Assembly: GCA_017528425.1 (NCBI GenBank) | Contig: JAFXOV010000044.1 | Coordinates: forward strand, 62,001 to 126,000 | DNA from: Elusimicrobiota bacterium | GTDB lineage: Bacteria; Elusimicrobiota; Endomicrobiia; Endomicrobiales; Endomicrobiaceae | Direction of reading: 5' to 3' | Length of the DNA: 64,000 nucleotides | Part shown: piece after piece, positions 46,042-54,062 of the stretch | Numbering within the stretch: position 1 is the stretch's first letter | How the letters are laid out: every line of letters begins with the position of its first letter | The notes under the pieces: model-generated | The model's input: only the letters and a program-made list of their open reading frames with translations | What the model was told of the DNA's origin: nothing | Database searches by the model: none | Position numbers and translations under genes: made by a program

Positions 46042-46073
46042 AAAAAAAAGACCCCTTTATAAAAAAGAGGTCT
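46042..46073 (-). terminator. Attenuator-like hairpin between precursor and radical SAM gene
   Basis: On the minus strand AGACCTCTTT and AAAGGGGTCT pair (one G-U; arms about 46064-46073 and 46049-46058) and are followed by a run of U (46042-46048). The hairpin lies 13 bases before the radical SAM start. It would let most transcripts stop after the peptide gene, giving more precursor than enzyme. Confidence 0.8.
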
Positions 46074-46086
46074 CTTATATTTAAAA

Positions 46087-46293
46087 TTATTTTGACGGCA
46101 TACAAGATGCTGTTTTTGTTACCATACCACAACCCACAGGTCTCTTTACCGCTTGGCAAGACACACCGCGACCTGTTGACTTTGCTATAACATTGCAACC
46201 GGTAGCCTCATGTATATTAACAGCAATATTACAACCCGTTGACTTATTATTTTGTATTTCTGCATTCCAAGCATATAAATTCTTTAAAGACAT
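46087..46293 (-). CDS. Cys-rich candidate RiPP precursor
   Basis: The start at 46293 is set by AGGAGG seven bases upstream; the longer frame to 46350 runs into the promoter. The 68-residue peptide begins MSLKNLYAWNAEIQNNKS, a likely leader, and then has five Cys at 21, 33, 46, 55 and 64, each preceded by Gly or Ser in a loose repeat (TGCNI, TGCNV, VSCQA, VGCGM, ASCMP). Other small residues (Thr, Ala, Val) fill the rest; no signal peptide and no Gly-Gly site is seen. Its place before a SPASM enzyme, with its own promoter and attenuator, marks it as the substrate. Confidence 0.78.
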   Translation of the reverse strand: MSLKNLYAWNAEIQNNKSTGCNIAVNIHEATGCNVIAKSTGRGVSCQAVKRPVGCGMVTKTASCMPSK

Positions 46294-46338
46294 TTTATAC
46301 CTCCTAACTAATTTCTGTATTAATAGGTACTTTATTCT

Positions 46339-46367
46339 ATTATATACCACTTTTTGCTTTTTTGCAA
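46339..46367 (-). promoter_or_regulatory. Promoter of the peptide operon
   Basis: Minus strand TTGCAA (46362-46367), 17-base spacer and TATAAT (46339-46344) lie about 45 bases before the precursor ATG and directly after the proS stop. Confidence 0.7.
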
Positions 46368-46373
46368 CAACTT

Positions 46374-48098
46374 TTATACTTCATATTTCTTAAGTTCTTC
46401 CACTATTTTTGAAACTATTTCTTCTTTCTTAACTATTTGTGCTCCGGATTTATCGTCTTTTCTGTTTTTGAATTCAACATTGCCGTTCTTAAGATTTTTT
46501 TCACCGATAGTAATTCTAAACGGTATACCTATCAAATCGGCATCTTTAAACTTTATACCTGCTCTTTCATCTCTGTCATCAAGCAACACATCTATTTTTA
46601 ATGCTCTGAGTTCTTTATATATTGCTTCAGCAGTTTCTTTTATTTGTTCGTTATTAAAATCAACAGGTATAATGGAAACTTTATATGCGGCAAGAGGTAC
46701 CGGCCAAATGATACCGTTCTCATCGTAAGATTGTTCTATTGTTGCCGCAAGTATTCTTGTTACACCTATACCGTAACAGCCCATAATCATTAAATTTTCT
46801 TTACCGTTGGCATCAAGATATGTTGCTTTCATGGATTTGGAATATTTTGTTCCGAGTTTAAATATGTGTCCTATTTCTATACCTCTGGAAAACTGCAACT
46901 TTTCTTTTTTGCATCTCGGGCAAACATCACCGTGAACAACTTTTCTTAAATCAGCAACGACGTCTGCTTTATAATCTTTATTATAATTTACATTTTTTAT
47001 GTGCATATCATCTTTATTTGCACCGATAACACCGTTAACAATATTTACAACCGAATAATCGGCATATATTTTAATTTTTTTCTTTAAATTTACGGGACCT
47101 GCAAAACCGACTTTTGCACCTGTAACTTCCATAATAATTTCGGGTGTTGCAAGTTCAAGTTCACTGCAACCTATTACGGATTGCAACTTTATTTCGTTAA
47201 TTTCGTAATCACCTCTTACCAAAACAGCTATCGGGTTACCGTCTGCAACATAAATAATTGTTTTAATGAATTTTTGCGCGGAAGAATTTAAAAATTTGGA
47301 AACGTCTTCGATAGTTCCTACATTGGGTGTGGAAATTTCCTGCATATCCAACACTTGTTCGTTGGATTTTTCGTATATATCTTCCAAGCATTCCGCTTTT
47401 TCGGAGTTCGCACCGTAACCGCAATTGCACCATGCAATTTCTTCTTCACCTGTATCTGCAAGCACCATAAACTCATGAGAAAAGTTTCCGCCTATTGCAC
47501 CGGCAGCAGCTTCAACGGCTCTGAATTTGAATCCGCATCTTTTACAAATTCTTTCATAAGCGGCATAAACTTTTTTATAATATTCTTCCAAATCCGCTTC
47601 GGTTGCATGGAAAGAATATGCATCTTTCATTATAAATTCTCTTGCTCTCATAACACCGAATCTCGGTCTTATTTCATCTCTGAACTTTATACCAAACTGA
47701 TAAAGCATCACAGGCAACTGTTTATAAGATCTTATAAAACTTCTTGCAAGGTCCGTAATTGCTTCTTCGTGCGTAGGAGCAAGTGCAAATTCCGCATTTT
47801 TTCTATCTTTTATTCTGAAAAGTTCTTTACCGTAAACATTCCATCTTCCCGTTTCTATCCACAATTCTTTGGGTAACAACAACGGAAGTTTTACTTCCTG
47901 TCCGTCTATTGAAGCCATTTCTTCTCTGATAACGGTCATAACATTTTCAAGTGTTTTTAATCCTAACGGCAAAATTTCAAAAAGTCCGCTGCCCAATTTT
48001 TTTACCATTCCGGAACGAACCATAAGTTTTGCCGAAATGTTATCCATATCCGAAGGTGCTTCTTTTAATGTTGGTATAAAAGCTTTTGAAAAGTACAT
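46374..48098 (-). CDS. proS: Prolyl-tRNA synthetase
   Basis: The 574 residues are the bacterial-type enzyme with an editing domain. Motif 2 lies in FALAPTHEEAITDLARSFIRSYKQLP, followed by RDEIRPRFGVMRAREFIMKDAYSFH; the insertion (INS) editing domain occupies about 225-400, and LMIMGCYGIGVTR leads to motif 3. It charges tRNA-Pro. CGGAG lies about seven bases before the ATG. It is transcribed towards the peptide operon and no terminator is visible between them. Confidence 0.97.
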   Translation of the reverse strand: MYFSKAFIPTLKEAPSDMDNISAKLMVRSGMVKKLGSGLFEILPLGLKTLENVMTVIREEMASIDGQEVKLPLLLPKELWIETGRWNVYGKELFRIKDRKNAEFALAPTHEEAITDLARSFIRSYKQLPVMLYQFGIKFRDEIRPRFGVMRAREFIMKDAYSFHATEADLEEYYKKVYAAYERICKRCGFKFRAVEAAAGAIGGNFSHEFMVLADTGEEEIAWCNCGYGANSEKAECLEDIYEKSNEQVLDMQEISTPNVGTIEDVSKFLNSSAQKFIKTIIYVADGNPIAVLVRGDYEINEIKLQSVIGCSELELATPEIIMEVTGAKVGFAGPVNLKKKIKIYADYSVVNIVNGVIGANKDDMHIKNVNYNKDYKADVVADLRKVVHGDVCPRCKKEKLQFSRGIEIGHIFKLGTKYSKSMKATYLDANGKENLMIMGCYGIGVTRILAATIEQSYDENGIIWPVPLAAYKVSIIPVDFNNEQIKETAEAIYKELRALKIDVLLDDRDERAGIKFKDADLIGIPFRITIGEKNLKNGNVEFKNRKDDKSGAQIVKKEEIVSKIVEELKKYEV

Positions 48099-48139
48099 TT
48101 TTATGCTCCGATAAATTATTATAAATTTTTATTCCGTAT

Positions 48140-48169
48140 ATTTTATCATTTTTTATACTAAATAAACAA
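48140..48169 (-). promoter_or_regulatory. Candidate promoter of proS
   Basis: Minus strand TTGTTT (48164-48169), 18 bases, TAAAAT (48140-48145), 42 bases before the start. The -35 overlaps the U-tract of the upstream terminator. Confidence 0.35.
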
Positions 48170-48202
48170 AAAAAGCTTCCGTTATTTTTTAACGGAAGCT
48201 TT
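48166..48202 (-). terminator. Rho-independent terminator after the 48224 gene
   Basis: AAAGCTTCCGTT (48172-48183) and AACGGAAGCTTT (48191-48202) form a perfect 12-bp stem, followed on the minus strand by UUUUUUUGUUU. Confidence 0.9.
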
Positions 48203-48223
48203 ATTAAATTTTTAAGCCGTTAT

Positions 48224-48994
48224 TTAATCTTTATCATACTGTTCTTTAAGTTTTTGCAAATATTGTTGTTTCATTTCATTTTCATTAAAAGACGACATAT
48301 TTGAAGAGTTAATAATGAAAGTGTTTTTCGGTAATGTTAACATTTTTTTAGATATGTTGTTACTGAAATCTATAATATCAATGGTCTCTTTTTTCTGTAC
48401 TGCGGACTTCCATTCCGTTTCTCTTTTATATTTGCTTCTTATAACGTGTTCAATTCTTGTGGGATAACCGTACTGCTCGGCTATATAGAATTTTAACACT
48501 CTTTGTACGGTAAACGGTTTATTGTACTCATCAAGCATTTTTTTCTCGCTGACAACTTTTTCCGCTGCCTGGCATTGGTATCCGTTAGCAATTCCTCTGT
48601 TTAATAATACCAATTCTTTATAATTAAGATTTTCAAAACTTTTAAAAGCTTCTTCTATATCTTCTTTTGCATCTTCAGGTAAAACAGTGGCAGACAAAAG
48701 CGTAACTTTCGACGATTCCGGTAAAACCGGAAGTTGATACATCTTGTTATCGCAGACAAGATATTTGTTACCGCCATATTCTTCGGATTCAAACAATTTG
48801 CTGTTACCTCTTTCGGAAATTGTAAATTTTCTTTTATCGCCGCCTTCATAATCACTCGGCAAAATAACCGTGTATGTTATACCTTGTTCTTGCATACTGT
48901 TTTTTTTAACTTGTAAATATGTGGCAACATCTGCGGCACAAACAACACTTGCCGCACATATTAAACTTGCAAGAACAACGCCTAATTTTTTCAT
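48224..48994 (-). CDS. Periplasmic LolA/DUF4412-like protein
   Basis: The ATG at 48994 with GGAG upstream gives 256 residues starting MKKLGVVLASLIC, a signal peptide ending VVCAAD. The mature sequence has lipoprotein-carrier-like strands (FTISERGNSKLF, GGNKYLVCDNKMYQLP) and ends in a charged helix (ENEMKQQYLQKLKEQYDKD). It shares layout with the neighbour at 49016: Gly-Tyr-x-Cys-Gln near the middle (NGYQCQA versus NGYACQV), a YGYPT/YGLPT motif and a LPKNTFII/LPEGVNIM end. The two are probably diverged paralogues. Function is not known. Confidence 0.7.
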   Translation of the reverse strand: MKKLGVVLASLICAASVVCAADVATYLQVKKNSMQEQGITYTVILPSDYEGGDKRKFTISERGNSKLFESEEYGGNKYLVCDNKMYQLPVLPESSKVTLLSATVLPEDAKEDIEEAFKSFENLNYKELVLLNRGIANGYQCQAAEKVVSEKKMLDEYNKPFTVQRVLKFYIAEQYGYPTRIEHVIRSKYKRETEWKSAVQKKETIDIIDFSNNISKKMLTLPKNTFIINSSNMSSFNENEMKQQYLQKLKEQYDKD

Positions 48995-49015
48995 GCTTTT
49001 AATCTCCAAACCTGT

Positions 49016-49636
49016 TTACTGTATATTTTGTAAAAGACTTTCCGGTGAAAAGTTTGACACATCCATAATATTAACACCTTCTGGTAAAACAAACAAACTG
49101 TCTTTTACATTTCCCGTTTTAAAATTTGTTATATTCGTTTCCGAAGTTTCTTCTTTCACATAAGTAGGTAATCCGTAATCGTCCGTTAAATAATATTCAA
49201 CATCACTGCCGTCATCTTTAGATTTGAACACTTGGCAGGCATAACCGTTTTTCGTTGTTTTTTCAACAAAATTCAGTTCATCCGCTTTATCCTGGATTGC
49301 ATCAAACGTAGCTTGTTTAATATCTGTGTTTTCCATGTTCATTTTCATGGCAACATTATCTTTTTCGGAAAAAATATACACGTTGTTACCATCCATTATT
49401 GTACTTCCCTGCGGTGCATCTATTCTTATTTTTTCCCCTTTCATGTAAACCTTTGCCTTAAGAGTTTTTTTGTTTTTCGTTCCGGTTACAACATGAATGT
49501 TATAACTTATCCCCTGATTCTTTAAAGATTCCATCTTATCAAAAGCATTTTTGAACATTTCTTTAGAATCCGCGGCAAACAAAGAACTTACCGCAAAGCA
49601 ACAAATTGTTAAACACAACATTAAACTTTTTTTCAT
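49016..49636 (-). CDS. Periplasmic LolA/DUF4412-like protein, paralogue
   Basis: The 206 residues have a signal peptide (1-21, SSLFAADSK) and then a beta-rich domain: VYMKGEKIRIDAPQGSTIMD, NVYIFSEKDNVAMKM, NGYACQVFKS, YYLTDDYGLPTYVK. This is the outline of the LolA/DUF4412 fold, which binds lipid or lipoprotein in the periplasm. AGGAGAA precedes the ATG. It lies 21 bases upstream of its paralogue. A true LolA function is not claimed. Confidence 0.68.
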   Translation of the reverse strand: MKKSLMLCLTICCFAVSSLFAADSKEMFKNAFDKMESLKNQGISYNIHVVTGTKNKKTLKAKVYMKGEKIRIDAPQGSTIMDGNNVYIFSEKDNVAMKMNMENTDIKQATFDAIQDKADELNFVEKTTKNGYACQVFKSKDDGSDVEYYLTDDYGLPTYVKEETSETNITNFKTGNVKDSLFVLPEGVNIMDVSNFSPESLLQNIQ

Positions 49637-49657
49637 TATAATTCTCCTGAACTAAAC

Positions 49658-49903
49658 CTATATTGAAACGGCTTTTACTTTAACCCCGCTTAATTTAGAC
49701 AACTTCTTGGTCATTAAAGTTACTTCTCTTTTGTTTCCCAAGAATTCCAATATTATAAGACCGGTCTGAGAACATTTTTTCGGGGTGCTGCCCGTAATAC
49801 CTAATCTTGTTTTTATAAGGCAACCGTATTCACTTAAAACTTCCTGAACGGCAACTGCCGTATTTTTTCTGTGTTCAACCGAAATAATAACAATGTTTTT
49901 CAT
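49658..49903 (-). CDS. TM1266-type ACT-like regulator
   Basis: The 81 residues (VEHRKNTAVAVQEVLSEYG, IKTRLGITGS, LIILEFLGNKREV, LSGVKVKAVSI) match the small ACT/ferredoxin-like proteins annotated as iron-only hydrogenase system regulators. In other anaerobes they lie near [FeFe]-hydrogenase maturation genes; none is present here. The start overlaps the deacetylase stop by four bases (ATGA). The role in this context is open. Confidence 0.72.
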   Translation of the reverse strand: MKNIVIISVEHRKNTAVAVQEVLSEYGCLIKTRLGITGSTPKKCSQTGLIILEFLGNKREVTLMTKKLSKLSGVKVKAVSI

Positions 49904-50592
49904 AGTTTTTCCTCCTGATTTCTTTTATTTATCATTTCCCCTACCGTTACAAAATTATATTTTTTTTCTTTTAATTTATCTATCAATGCCGGCAACATTT
50001 TTACGATTTTAGGATTTTTCTGTAAATCGTGCATAAGAAAAATTGTGCCGGGTTTGGCATTTTCCAAATACAGTTTCAACATTTCTTCCTGATCCAAATC
50101 TCTTTCCCAATCTATACCGAAAGTCCAATTAATTATTTTATAGTTTGTTTCTTTTGCAATCTCTATCGCATCTTCTCTTAAATATCCGTGCGGAAACCTT
50201 ACCAACTTTGTTCTGTAACCGGTAATATCTCTTATTAAATCCTGACACGACAACAGTTCTTCTTTTATTTTTTCTTCTTTACCTGTTTCTTCATCATACC
50301 TGAAAAAGTTCATATGGTTGTATGTATGATTCGCAAGTTCGTGCCCTTTGGAATAAATTTCTTTTACAAGTTTCGGCCTTTTGACAACGGATGTTCCCAA
50401 AAGAAAAAATGTGGCTTTAACATCTTTTTTATCTAAAATCTTTAATATATCTTTTGTGTTTAAACCGGGCCCGTCATCAAAAGAAAGAGCTATTTCTTTT
50501 ATATCGGAACTGCCCCTTGTATAAAACACCTGTTCCGCATATAAAGGCACGGCAACAATTAAAAGCAACAGTATAAAAACTATTTTTTTCAT
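49900..50592 (-). CDS. Polysaccharide deacetylase (NodB-type)
   Basis: The 230 residues have a signal peptide (1-19, PLYAEQ) and the NodB homology domain. SFDDGPG near 37-43 holds the catalytic Asp and metal-binding Asp; HELANHTYNHMNF near 88 gives the two metal His; RFPHGYLRED and FLMHDLQ complete the site. It removes N-acetyl groups from peptidoglycan or another glycan outside the cytoplasm. It follows the lipid kinase gene by six bases. Confidence 0.93.
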   Translation of the reverse strand: MKKIVFILLLLIVAVPLYAEQVFYTRGSSDIKEIALSFDDGPGLNTKDILKILDKKDVKATFFLLGTSVVKRPKLVKEIYSKGHELANHTYNHMNFFRYDEETGKEEKIKEELLSCQDLIRDITGYRTKLVRFPHGYLREDAIEIAKETNYKIINWTFGIDWERDLDQEEMLKLYLENAKPGTIFLMHDLQKNPKIVKMLPALIDKLKEKKYNFVTVGEMINKRNQEEKL

Positions 50593-50598
50593 GTTTTT

Positions 50599-51183
50599 TT
50601 AAAAGAATCTTGCAATATATGTTAATATACCCGCATTTATTATTTGCATCCAAAAATTGTCGTTTAAAGGCCAAGGAATCGTTTCTATAAAAGCGGCGAT
50701 AAGTGCACCGACAACCGCAAACTGCCAAGTGGGCAACACTATTAGACCCACAATTAAGCAAGCCATAAAACAGGCAAATGTTCCTTCCAAAGATTTCCCT
50801 GCATATATTTTATGTTTACCGTAAGCTTTACCGAAAAGAGCGGCACAAGCATCACCGAACGCAAGATACAAAAAACTTGCCAACACAAACGTTTTTTCCG
50901 GAAACAAAAGTATTGTTAAAAATGCTCCCGAAAGTGTCCACGGCAAACCGCTTATTTTATGAGTTTCGGATTCTCTGTGAACACCGCCCAAAACTTTCAA
51001 TATAAACACATTAAACTTTTCATTTCTTGCTCTGATAAACTCGCCCAGCAACACAATTATTATTGCAATTAACAAACCTGTCAAAACTACGGTTTTAGGC
51101 AAGAACCAGTATGCCGCAACATAAATAAGTGTAAGAATGTGGAACGTCTTTCTTTTTATTTCGTCTTTAGGAAAACCAAACAT
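50599..51183 (-). CDS. CTP-type polyprenol/diacylglycerol kinase (SEC59/DGK1/VTE5-like)
   Basis: The 194-residue membrane protein has about six hydrophobic helices. KRKTFHILTLIYVAAYWF near the start, FLYLAFGDACAALFGKAYGKHK and GKSLEGTFACF are typical of the dolichol kinase / DGK1 / phytol kinase family, which phosphorylates lipid alcohols with CTP. GGAG precedes the ATG; the start overlaps the M50 gene by 28 bases. The lipid is unknown; undecaprenol or a diacylglycerol is possible. Confidence 0.82.
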   Translation of the reverse strand: MFGFPKDEIKRKTFHILTLIYVAAYWFLPKTVVLTGLLIAIIIVLLGEFIRARNEKFNVFILKVLGGVHRESETHKISGLPWTLSGAFLTILLFPEKTFVLASFLYLAFGDACAALFGKAYGKHKIYAGKSLEGTFACFMACLIVGLIVLPTWQFAVVGALIAAFIETIPWPLNDNFWMQIINAGILTYIARFF

Positions 51184-51842
51184 TTATATACTCCGATAAA
51201 AATATATTTATAAAAACTTACTATATCAAAAAATGTGTTAACAAAAAAATCCGCAACATATATGTGACTCGGGAATATCCACGCCAAAACTAATACTACC
51301 ATTATTATATTAATAAAACAAACAAACACCAACGAAAAAAACTTTCCGTAAATTTTCATATCTTCCTGGCCTACTTTAATTGCATAAAAAGTCAGTGCAT
51401 AATAAAAGGCAAGAGACATACCTGCAAAAAACAAAAACCAGGAATATATTCTTGTAATATCCATAAACCAACCGAGAGCAAAATATATAAGGATAATTAT
51501 TATCGGATATATCGGGAAGAAATAAGGTGACAATGTTATAAAGATATTATCTTTTGTTAAAGTGACACTGCCTTTATTTGCCGAAACTTTAAACTTTTTT
51601 ATTTGGGCTCCGCTTAAAAGGCCGGTCAGTGCGTGTGTTAATTCGTGTCCGAAAACATAAGTGGACATCGGCTTGAAAAATATTACCTGGAACAAAAAAT
51701 AAACGGCTATTCCTATCCAGAAAGGAACAATATTCGTGTCTGTTTGGCCGGCAAAAGAAAAAAACAATTTTAAGAAATTGTAGATTAATGCCACCAATGC
51801 CGGTAACAACAAAACCGCTATAATAAATCTTACTTTATTCAT
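51156..51842 (-). CDS. M50-type membrane metalloprotease
   Basis: The 228 residues carry FGHELTHALTGLLSG; HELTH (70-74 region) is the zinc HExxH motif inside a membrane helix. Several more helices follow. The later NPDG-type motif typical of S2P proteases is not obvious, so this is a divergent member. It overlaps the lipid-kinase gene and is preceded by an outer-membrane protein gene. Target unknown. Confidence 0.75.
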   Translation of the reverse strand: MNKVRFIIAVLLLPALVALIYNFLKLFFSFAGQTDTNIVPFWIGIAVYFLFQVIFFKPMSTYVFGHELTHALTGLLSGAQIKKFKVSANKGSVTLTKDNIFITLSPYFFPIYPIIIILIYFALGWFMDITRIYSWFLFFAGMSLAFYYALTFYAIKVGQEDMKIYGKFFSLVFVCFINIIMVVLVLAWIFPSHIYVADFFVNTFFDIVSFYKYIFIGVYKCLVFLKTK

Positions 51843-51864
51843 TTTATATTATTGAATTACCTTG

Positions 51865-52599
51865 TTAAAATGCTGAACTAAGGCCGAAAGTGTACGATAC
51901 ATAACCGTCGTAAACACTTATACCTACAGTTCCGTTAATAATAATGGCTGATACGGAAACACCGGCATAATAGCCGAACCCTTCATAACTGCCTTCCAAA
52001 TTTTGTCTGTATGAAGATTTCGGTTTAGCTATTGTTTTATCCCAACCTATACCTACGTAAGGTGTAACTATAGGAAGATTAAACGTTGCAACCGCACCCA
52101 GCCCCAAATTGTTGCCGTCCACCTTGTTTTCACCGTCATCCGCATTAAGAATTGTGTACATACCGTGAACACTGATTGAGGGAATAACAAGATCTCTGCC
52201 TTCAAACACCAAACATCTTAAACCGCCGCCGTAAATATTTGTATCTTGCAAATATCCGTACTTTGCCAATATATCAAGTTGTTCGGAAAGTCTTATTCCG
52301 CCGGTAAGCATAGGAACATAAAGTTCGTTAATATCTTCGGCTTTCATTATTTCGTTTGTTATCTTGTTATAATTTATTTTAAGGTGCAAATCTATTCCGG
52401 AAACGCCCAAAACTGCCGAAGCGCTGAAACTTCCGCCTGTCATAATATTTCCCAAATCGGATGCCAAATTATTTAAATAATGTTGTGCCTGTTCTTCTGT
52501 TGCATTATCAAGAACTTCATTGAATTTGCTGAAGGGTCCTGCAAGCACAACGGTTGATGCAAAGCATAAAACGGAAACAAGCATAAATATTTTTTTCAT
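51865..52599 (-). CDS. Outer-membrane beta-barrel protein, unassigned
   Basis: The ATG at 52599 has GGAG six bases upstream and follows the coaX stop by one base. The 244 residues have a signal peptide (1-19, TVVLAGPFSK) and a beta-strand-rich mature part with a transporter/porin-like repeating pattern (GGIRLSEQLDILAKYGYLQD, VSAIIINGTVGISVYDGY) and an aromatic C-terminus (FGLSSAF). It is probably an outer-membrane barrel; I do not recognise the family. Confidence 0.6.
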   Translation of the reverse strand: MKKIFMLVSVLCFASTVVLAGPFSKFNEVLDNATEEQAQHYLNNLASDLGNIMTGGSFSASAVLGVSGIDLHLKINYNKITNEIMKAEDINELYVPMLTGGIRLSEQLDILAKYGYLQDTNIYGGGLRCLVFEGRDLVIPSISVHGMYTILNADDGENKVDGNNLGLGAVATFNLPIVTPYVGIGWDKTIAKPKSSYRQNLEGSYEGFGYYAGVSVSAIIINGTVGISVYDGYVSYTFGLSSAF

Positions 52600-52600
52600 A

Positions 52601-53401
52601 TTATGCTCCAATATTTTCTTTTTCCCAAATTATTTTTATACCTTCCAAAGTTAATTCGGGTATAACACTTTCTATTTCTTCCATCTCTTTTACCATAAGA
52701 TATGAAAGACCGCCGGTAGCAATAACTTTTATGTTATCTGCCACCATCTCATTTTTTATTCTGTGCAAAATTTCTTTTACCAACCCGATATATCCGTAAT
52801 ACAAACCGGACTGTATACATTCAACAGTTGATCTTCCTACAATCCTTGCGGGCATATTCAACGTAACCTGCGGCAATTTTGCGGTTTTTTGTGTTAATGC
52901 TTCAGCGGAAATTAAAGGTCCTGCGGTTATTACACCGCCCAAATAACTTCCGTCTTTATCTATACAATCAAAAGTCGTTGCCGTTCCGAAATCTATAACT
53001 ATAGATGCCGTTTTATATCTTTCATAAACCGCAACTGCATCGGCAATTCTGTCTGCACCGACTTCTTCGGGGTTACCGTACAAAAATTTGAGTCCCCCTG
53101 CTCTTTTGCTTGTAATAAACATTGCATCTTTTTTGAAATATCTTTTTGTTAAATCGGCAAACACGTTATCAAGTGAAGGCACAACGCTTGCGATAGCTAC
53201 CGCTTTAATTTGTTGTTGCGATATATCTATTTTCGAATAATAAAATATGTCCAAAATTTTTATTGCATACTCGTCTGCCGTTTTCTTTTTGGATGTTGCT
53301 ATTCTCCAAATTTGGAACGGTTTATCTTCAATTTTGTTCCCGTTGAATTTAAATAATCCGAGTGTGATATTTGTGTTTCCGATATCTATTGCTAAAAACA
53401 T
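52601..53401 (-). CDS. coaX: Type III pantothenate kinase
   Basis: The 266 residues begin MFLAIDIGNTNITLGLF, the ASKHA phosphate loop, with GADRIADAVAVYERY, VIDFGTATTFDCID and GGVITAGPLISAEAL. It performs the first step of CoA synthesis and pairs in function with coaE at 31 kb. AAGGAG precedes the ATG and directly abuts the AT-rich repeat at 53416. A biotin-protein ligase gene, often its neighbour, is not adjacent. Confidence 0.95.
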   Translation of the reverse strand: MFLAIDIGNTNITLGLFKFNGNKIEDKPFQIWRIATSKKKTADEYAIKILDIFYYSKIDISQQQIKAVAIASVVPSLDNVFADLTKRYFKKDAMFITSKRAGGLKFLYGNPEEVGADRIADAVAVYERYKTASIVIDFGTATTFDCIDKDGSYLGGVITAGPLISAEALTQKTAKLPQVTLNMPARIVGRSTVECIQSGLYYGYIGLVKEILHRIKNEMVADNIKVIATGGLSYLMVKEMEEIESVIPELTLEGIKIIWEKENIGA

Positions 53402-53415
53402 GATGTCTCCTTAAA

Positions 53416-53555
53416 AAGACAATGTATAATTTACAATTTATAATTTATAATTAATGTATTTTTCACTTTGCGAAAAATCTAATAATTTAACAAAAATTGC
53501 TTCGCAATTTTTACCGAAATTATACATTGTACATTGTACATTATAAATTAAATAA
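53416..53555. repeat. AT-rich inverted-end repeat element between fumB and coaX
   Basis: The left end (53418-53453) is GACAATGTATAATTTACAAT-like, and the right end (53519-53552) repeats ACATTGTACATTATAAATTA in inverted sense. A GC-richer core palindrome (AAAATTGCTTCGCAATTTT, 53492-53511) lies between. The right end supplies the stop codon of the fumarase beta gene. Confidence 0.7.
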
Positions 53556-54062
53556 GCTGTTCCCGTTACAATCTATTCCTACTGTCAACGGAAAATTTTC
53601 TATTTTTATTTCGTAAATTGCTTCCGGTCCCAAATCTTCAAAAGCTATTAACTTAAAACTTTTTACTTTTTCGGCTATCAATGCTCCCACTCCGCCGGTA
53701 GCAAGCAAATATATTGATTTATTTTTTTGTATCGAATCAAAAACTTCTTTACTTCTTTTACCTTTACCGATAAGGATTTTTACACCGTTATCCAACATTT
53801 TCGGTGTATAAACATCCATTCTCGAAGATGTTGTCGGTCCGCAAGAACCGATAATCTTGTCCGGTGCATTAGGGCACGGCCCGCAATAATATATACAAGC
53901 ATCTTTTAACTGTATCGGTAATTGTTTACCGCTGTTTAAAAGTTCAACCAATCTTTTATGTGCCTGATCTCTTGCGGTATAAATAGTTCCCGTAAGTTCT
54001 ATTTTTGTTCCCGCTTTAAAATCTTTAATATTTTGTAATAATTGTTCTATTGTTATTTTCAT
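53541..54062 (-). CDS. Fumarate hydratase class I, beta subunit
   Basis: The ATG at 54062 overlaps the alpha stop by four bases (ATGA) and gives 173 residues beginning MKITIEQLL. Motifs are ARDQAHKRL, YYCGPCPNAPDKIIGSCGPTT and TGGVGALIAEKVK; the substrate-binding segment is conserved. With the alpha subunit it forms an oxygen-sensitive Fe-S hydratase that interconverts fumarate and malate. Tartrate dehydratase is a related alternative. The last residues and stop lie in repeat DNA. Confidence 0.93.
   Translation of the reverse strand: MKITIEQLLQNIKDFKAGTKIELTGTIYTARDQAHKRLVELLNSGKQLPIQLKDACIYYCGPCPNAPDKIIGSCGPTTSSRMDVYTPKMLDNGVKILIGKGKRSKEVFDSIQKNKSIYLLATGGVGALIAEKVKSFKLIAFEDLGPEAIYEIKIENFPLTVGIDCNGNSLFNL

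Noticed and set aside
45989-46198. 69-residue minus-strand frame over the precursor and hairpin
   Set aside because: It overlaps the peptide gene in another frame, has no ribosome site and crosses the terminator hairpin.
46087-46350. 87-residue version of the Cys-rich peptide
   Set aside because: The extra 19 residues would begin inside the -10 region, while ATG 46293 has a perfect AGGAGG; the shorter form is used.
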